From: Oryzias latipes
Lineage: Eukaryota; Chordata; Actinopteri; Beloniformes; Adrianichthyidae
Direction: 5' to 3'
Assembly (NCBI RefSeq): GCF_002234675.1
Contig: NC_019860.2
Location: 17,042,536-17,106,535 of the forward strand
Length of the DNA stretch: 64,000 bases
The notes below the pieces were generated by a model. It was not told where the DNA came from. It was given only the letters and a program-made list of their open reading frames with translations, and made no database searches. Below, in pieces: positions 57,991 through 64,000 of this stretch. Every line of letters starts with the position of its first letter. The first letter of the stretch is position 1. A program made the translations under genes and the position numbers.

Positions 57991-58683
57991 ATGACCAGGG
58001 GTGCTGGGACGTGTTGGCAGCAAGAAGATGACGACGGCTTCCAAATCTGGCTAGAGCCCGCGCGCGACACCCAAAAGCCATTCACCGACTCCGAGAGGGC
58101 GCAGAGATGGCGACTGTCCTTGGCATCCCTCTTGTTCCTCACCATCCTCCTCTCTGATCACCTGTGGTTCTGCGCCGAGGCCAAACTGTCCCGCACGCGG
58201 GAGAAGTTGGCGCCCTCCCACCTCCTCTCAGCCCAGACCCGCCCAGCGAACAGCAGCCTCAGAGAACCCCCCCACGCTATTTTTCTAGGAAACTCCAGCA
58301 AACATTTGTGGCGCCTCCAAACTTGCCAGCAGGACCCCTCGCCGTCCGGCGCGTGCTTTACGTCGGCGGACGCGGATGGTCTGTGCGCGGCCCTGTTCGC
58401 CGCGGAGGAGGCCACGCGGGCCGTAAACATGAGCGATTTGTACCTCTCCTTTTGTAACTCCTACTCCCTGCTGGATTTGCTGGACGGCTTGGCGAGTCCG
58501 GACAACTTGAACTGCAGCCTGGAAGTGCTCGGCGACGGCGACGCCAGCAGGTGCGGCGCGTGCGTGCAGGCGTACCAGCGCTACGACCAGCACGCGCAGG
58601 AGAAATATGAGGACTTTGAGCTGCTCACGCAGAAATATGAGCCGGGGGCTTACTCCGCGAGGACGTGCATGGAGCAGTGCAAG
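57991..58683 (+). CDS. nalf1: NALCN channel auxiliary factor 1, exon 1 (partial)
   Basis: Membrane glycoprotein that assists folding and surface delivery of the NALCN sodium leak channel. The start is Met at 57991 (MTRGAG, matching human FAM155A MTRGAW); an earlier in-frame Met at 57967 is less likely. Residues about 42-61 (LSLASLLFLTILLSDHLWF) are the conserved membrane segment. The Cys-rich extracellular domain begins with CQQD..GACF and LSFCNSYSLLDLLDGL. It continues with LNCSLEVL, AYQRYDQHAQEKYEDFELL and TCMEQCK, with N-glycosylation sequons. The exon ends at AAG|GTAAGG, phase 0, after 231 residues. The Gln-rich stretch of human NALF1 is missing. NSY and SPDNLNCS favour NALF1 over NALF2. 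Confidence 0.92.
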
Positions 58684-61600
58684 GTAAGGGGGTCCGGGTG
58701 TGGGGGGGTGGTGGCTGCCATCTGTTGATTTTGCCCCCCCCTTTTTTTTTGTTCTCCTGCGCCTGTCGCCATGGAAACGGATGACAGATTCGAGGAGACT
58801 CCAGGCCTCATGTTCATTCATCTCCTTAAGTCGAGGCCCTCGTGCGGATGGAGGCCCCTTTTTTTTTCTTCTTTTATCCTCCCCCCATCCACCCCTTGAT
58901 TTCTCCCCCCCCAGTACCGATCACCTCTTTGGAGCTGCTGGAATTGCCCTTTTATGACAGCTCCTGATAGCTTTCGCAAACAACTCCTGGAGCGCCGCGT
59001 GTGTCCACCAGGTGTTCATCGTGGCCACTCCACTTCATGTCGAGAGCGTTTCATTAAAGTCAAGAGACGGGGGTGGGGAGGGGGGAGGGATTTCCCTGCT
59101 TAATTTGCCGGAAGTCTCCCTTTCTCGTCGCATGCGCACAAAAGGGCCTCTCGGCCTCAACTTCAGCACCACGGACAGCTGCCGACAGGCGCCCGTGTGC
59201 TGAATGGCGCTCCGCCGGCTCCATTCACAGAAGCCCAGCCAATCCCACACGCCCCCATCCCTCCCCGCCTCATTCACCCAACCAGTGGCAAAGGCACAAA
59301 ACAGGCCATCTGCTTCCGCTTATATAAAGTCGACCTTCACACAGCCTCTCTGTTCAGATCTGTCAAATGTTACCAAGAAACCCGACGTTGCTACTGGGAA
59401 ATTCAGTGGAGATCCCAGAAATTCTTTATGATGCAGAGTTCAAAGAAACGTGCAGAACACTCACTCCTAACCACTATACTACTTACTCACTAAGGTTTGT
59501 TTCAAAATAAATATAAGGAGTCCAATTACATCCAATTGGGCTTTTTTGAAAGAGCAGGGGGGAAAAAAAGCATTATTAACCTCTTATGACCTGGTCTCCA
59601 CACATTGTGGGTTATATTACACGTGTAATGTATGCGTGTTTATTGGCAAGAGTCTGGTGACTCAAGTATCACGATACGAGATGTATCACGATGCATCTCA
59701 AGTGTCTGGAGTGAAGCATCTGGAGCCCACCACAAACCACCGCAAACCACGTTTCTAAATGGTGCTGGCAGCAACGTGGCACAGAGTTTCGGTTCGGGAT
59801 CCATCCCAAAAGAAAACTAAGTAGTGCCTGTCTCATAACGACAAAAACTGCGAGGCTGACTGAACATTTAGCATTTAACACAAGTTGATCTTTGCAAGAT
59901 CTTGTTTTGGTTCGGTGTAGTGCTGCTCGAAGGTCGCTCATAAATAATTAAATAAATATCGTCTTGACGGCATTTTAAATCGATACAAGCGAATTATCGC
60001 AATATCAACAAATTTTTCCCTACACCCCTAGTGTATAGGGTTAGCTCAATTATAAGCTCATGTCCTAAGTGTTAAAGTAGAACGATTATAGAAATGACTC
60101 CAAATAAAGAAGAAGAAAAGGAAAATTTTCTGCACCATCACCTCCTTTCTTAATTGTAGAAATTTTTCATGAACTAGTCGTGCTAATGTCCCAACAGCTT
60201 GCTAGCACTGTGCGTTTAACGCAACACCTTAGCACGATTCTTAAAAGTGTGAGTTTTTTTATTTTATTTTGAAATCCTGGTGCTTTAGCTGAAGAATCAC
60301 TGCATTGATGAGGTCTAAAATCCAAACCGCATCAGTCAGAAAATAGTATTCATATTTGTGTTTTGTCAATACAACCACATCTGCTTGTTTGCAAAAATCA
60401 AATAAAATACATGCAGTTGGTTTTTACCAATTGCGTAAGTACTGGTGTCTCATATCACCGCAAAACTGCTTTTCTCAGAATTAGTTGGAATCACGCCAAT
60501 CGCATGAACGGTTGAGTTGAAGGGTTACGATGGTTCAAAGCGCGTCAGCGTTAGCGCTAATACCCCAAGAGTTAAAAGTGTGATCGATTTTAGCAATGCT
60601 TGACTTGAAGAGTCGCATTGCGGTTGATGTGTCCACGTGTTCCATTGTCATCAGCATAGGTGGGTAGTCCTGTACAAAAAAATCCTAGATTTATTGTTAC
60701 CGCAATGTCTGTGTGATGCGCATATCACAAAAGATGGCGTAAACTGCGATAAATAGTTACCAATAATATCTACACACATGCTAAAACTATCTCATGGCAG
60801 CTTGAAGTATTTAATGACTCCAATATAGAGAGCCCTTTGACCAATAGAATGGAGCCTTTTTATGTTGGATACCTGCCTCCTGTGTAGACGAGGGTCATTT
60901 AGAGTATGATTTAAGTTATCTTAAAAACAAAAATCTGTTGCAGTGAAATGTTTGTTCATGTACTGCTAGTTATCACCACATTAATCACTAATATCACACA
61001 TTGAGCAGCCCTAATGCTAGGTTAGTTTGTCACTCGGAACAACCTGCCGTCAGCTATCGACTGCGTTTTTTTAGACAGAGCCAAACAAAGAGGCACAAAT
61101 ATAAACATGGAGGTCCCATCAGGAGTGAGTCCATACATTTTGGTCAAGACGTCAACCATCTCAGCTCCGACTTGTTGTTGACTATGTTTTTGGCCTCATT
61201 TCTGAGATTCTTTCTTTTGGCAGTTATCTCAGAATGTCATTCTTTGGGGGATGGATGTGTGATTTTTGCTGTAAAATCCCAATAATGGAGCAGCACTGCT
61301 GCTGCTGAAGCCTTGACGGTCGCTGCTCTCCAGCTCCTTTTGCACTTAAATGACTGTTTTACCCCCCCACTCAGCTGCTGCCCATTTGCTAACCTCACCC
61401 CTCTTGGCATTTGCAGGAAAAACAGTGATTTAGTCGCTGCGTTAATTTCTTTAATAGCGACTATTGTCCTTCACCTCTTTGATTACAGCCTCCCCCTCCC
61501 GCCAGCGCCGTTACGGCGTGACTCAAACCGAAGCTCTAGCAGAGTTAATGGCTACCTGCCTTGGAAAGGCCCTGCAGTTCAAGTCTGGTGCTCACTCAGG

Positions 61601-64000
61601 CAGATGTCAGGGGGGTTTTCTCTGAGATTCCACAGAGCTGCAGCGCGCCCAAGCATCAAACAAACCGGCTGGACTGTCTCTGTCCACCAGGGGGACGCTC
61701 TTTGACATTTTCGGGGAGAGCGCTTGTTTTTTTGTTTTCTCGTTTGTTGAGTTTCTCTGTCGGTCCGCAGGCGATGCTTTGATTCCACTACCGCCTGAGG
61801 TGGAACTTTGCACCGATGCCGTTTGACTCAACATCAAGCTAGTTTACTTATTTACCTATTTATTTACTATTTAATGTTTTGGGTTGTTTTAAGCTTTCGG
61901 ATGTGTACTCCTTGAGCTAATCTCAGGAGTTTCAGTAGATCAGGCATCAGGATGCCTCCAGGCTTTTCCATACAGCTGCGTTTCGCTGAAAAGCTCTGAA
62001 ATCATTTCGGTATCGATCCATCTGGAAATGATTTACATCAGAATTGAGGAAGCCGTGAAAGAAAATGGATCCAAACCCTCCCTTAAGCTCAGTGAAGTCC
62101 TCAGTCCGTCTTTGAAGAAGTGCCAATGAAGGACGTCTGTATGTTGAGGTCTTGCAATTAAAATTGATTCACTGGTATGCCTAAGAAGCTCACATGAGGA
62201 AAAACAGGATTTATTTCTAAAAGTAATATTTTATCATCAAAAATGATTCTTTTTCTCGTTTTTTTTTTTTTGTGGACAAAATTACAAACCCTGTTTAGAG
62301 CAATTGACAATAACTATCCCACCCCCTGAAATAGTACAAAAAAATGACACAATTGTGGCCATACATTTTAATATACATCAAATTAAAAACACTATTAAAC
62401 CAAATTAAAGAAAAAAGGGAGAAGTAGATCCTCAAGTTAAGAAAGTTAAGAAATCCTTTTTTGACAAATTCCTCTTAGAAATCCTACAAAGATTTTTTGT
62501 TTGTAGAAGTTAGCTGTTCATTTATAGGTTCAAGTTCTAACAATTATGTTGAAGGGGGCTCTAGTCTGGGTCCCCCTGTGCCGGCCCCCAGCCCGGGAAA
62601 AAATACAGGGTTGTGTCTGGAAGGGCGTCCAGCGTAAAAATCTCTGCCCAGACCACCTATTGCAACCCCTGAAGGGATATGCCAAAAGGTGAACAACAAA
62701 TTTCAATTAGTTGGATTGAGTGAGCACGCCTGATTCAGGTGACAGTAATTACTGAAGCGGGGATCAGGAGGAACAGGGTTGGAGACCACTGGGATCTAAC
62801 ACCAAGCTGTTTTGTGGTTGGCTGTAAGACTCGCGACAGACTAGAGCCTTTTTAGCGCGTCTCTCGAAGCTTATTGAGTCGGACACCAATTTGCTGGAGG
62901 AAGGTACCTAAGGATAGTATTTCCTTAAAGCTAGACGTGGAGCATTATTATAGTTACGGACTCAAAAAGTATTTTTTTAAAAAAAAGAAAGAACTCCAAG
63001 AAAGCTGGAAGATGCTGATTAAGTGTCAGAGAAAAAGGCAGCAGGAATCAACTCACTCCAGTAATCCTGCCAGCTGTCTAGTACCTCCGCCCACTGAGCA
63101 GTCGAGCGCTGTCAAAACGTCCATGTAGGTTGGGAAAATTACCGTTCACTCAACTATCCCCTTTAGTTCGGTGTGGCATTCCAACCTGAAATGAGGCAAG
63201 GTATTTTTCTAATCAAATAATATCTAGCTGTCACGGGGAAAGACCCCCAACCAGTCCAACAACTTTATCTTGATTTCCCCTTGAGGAAAATGTCCCAACG
63301 CCTTGCTGACATAATCGCAGCACGAGATAATCTGCACTGGTTTTTGGTTTTGTTTTTGTCTTTTTTCCCCATCGCCAGCAATCATTTTTGAAGGAGTAAT
63401 GAGCAGATGCCGGCACCCCGGCTCTTCTTTGGTGATGTTACTCATTTGTGGGTTCTGCAGGTTAATCAGGAGTCAGTGGGGACTGATCGGCTCTCACCTG
63501 CTTCTGTTCATCTATCGTTGGACCACTGCTAAGCCCTTTATCTCCTTTCCCTGTCCCCGCTGCTCCAACCCCTTTTGCAGCGTTTTTACAGATCCTCGGT
63601 TCAAACTGCAAATCTAATCTTAGCCGGTGTTGTGTTCAAGTGGAAAGGAGGCCAGCGGCCAGAGCGTCCTCCCTCTCCAGATTCTTGTCAACCTCACACA
63701 TCTGCATTGATCTTTTTGAGCTGGAGGGACGGCGGTACAGAGAAGTTGATCCCTATTGGTTTGCTCTCCGTGTCCGCTTGTCCTTCATTTGATGGAAAGC
63801 AACTGCTCCGATCGAAATAGGCCAGCGGCGGGAGCAGCAGGGAGATCATGTTCGTCTTTCAGCCCGCTTGACCTGGGAGCGGCGGGATGTACAGTTTAGA
63901 AAAGGAACAGTGCAGCCTCCATAAGCATCGCAGACATCTGTGTCCAGGAAGGGCTTTTCAGAGATGGGTTGCTCGAAACAAATTCCAATCACAGATGGAG
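58684..64000 (+). other. nalf1 intron 1 (5' part)
   Basis: Begins GTAAGGGGG and runs out of the window; mammalian FAM155A intron 1 is very long, so this is expected. No second coding exon is visible. Contents include MITE-like sequence about 59640-60030 (TATCACGATAC repeats, then CCCTACACCCCTAG), another about 60650-61010 ending GAGCAGCCCTAATG, a SINE fragment at 62551, and non-repetitive segments (61240-61790, 63130-63560) that might be conserved elements. Confidence 0.7.
62551..62700 (+). mobile_element. tRNA-SINE body fragment, copy 3
   Basis: GGAAGGGCGTCCAGCGTAAA and TGCAACCCCTGAAGGGATAT match the body of the SINE at 41510; TGTGCCGGCCCCCAGCCCGG is the region just after the lost tRNA head. 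No duplication is visible. Confidence 0.65.

Noticed and set aside
62810..63128. CFVVGCKTRDRLEPF-like words, resembling the start of a THAP domain, and an 84-residue open frame after it
   Set aside because: The frame closes at once, the later Cys/His and the AVPTIF-type motif are missing, and the flanking sequence looks like a MITE end (GGTTGGAGACCACTG). Too weak to call.
1..64000. CRISPR arrays, operons, phage or integrated virus
   Set aside because: The only regular repeats are a minisatellite and MITEs; gene structure is vertebrate. No retroviral gag/pol/env or LTR pair was recognised.

Overview
The window is nuclear DNA of a bony fish, almost certainly a teleost. The evidence is vertebrate exon-intron genes with compact introns (67-95 bp in acp2), fish-type tRNA-derived SINEs, hAT and piggyBac MITEs, RTE- and L2-type LINE fragments, and an AT-rich background with GC-rich first exons. 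A repeat family seen about eight times here suggests a medaka-like (Oryzias) genome, but I cannot test that by reading. There is no sign of bacterial, phage or organellar DNA.

Layout. 1-3544 (minus): the 5' half of a lysosomal acid phosphatase gene (acp2), six coding exons visible, continuing out of the window to the left. 3545-8175: spacer between divergent acp2 and irs2, with an L2-type LINE fragment. 8176-16584 (plus): insulin receptor substrate 2 (irs2) in three coding parts, followed by a roughly 2.6 kb 3' UTR ending near 19.2 kb. 19.2-46.1 kb: a 27 kb spacer with no convincing protein gene, filled with MITEs, a tRNA-SINE and a minisatellite split by a hAT-like insertion, plus a few candidate regulatory sites. 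47265-52084 (plus): DNA ligase IV (lig4), split by a 2.1 kb intron. 52.1-57.4 kb: spacer with a hAT MITE and an RTE-type LINE tail. 57991-58683 (plus): exon 1 of nalf1 (fam155a), with its intron 1 filling the rest of the window.

The genes have unrelated jobs: lysosomal phosphate-ester hydrolysis (acp2), insulin/IGF signalling scaffold (irs2), ligation step of non-homologous end joining (lig4), and an accessory subunit of the NALCN sodium leak channel (nalf1). What links them is position. irs2-lig4-nalf1, all in one orientation, is the order on human 13q33-q34, but the human genes lying between IRS2 and LIG4 (MYO16, TNFSF13B, ABHD13) are absent here.

Most notable points: irs2 and lig4 each carry an intron inside a stretch that is uninterrupted coding sequence in mammals, and both are phase 2 and split a Ser codon AG|C. 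The lig4 intron is largely made of recognisable transposon insertions. There is also a perfect palindromic steroid-receptor element next to a TATA box about 3 kb beyond the end of irs2, an 18-bp perfect GC hairpin in the irs2 intron, and several transposon insertions with intact target-site duplications. I found no wholly new biological system.
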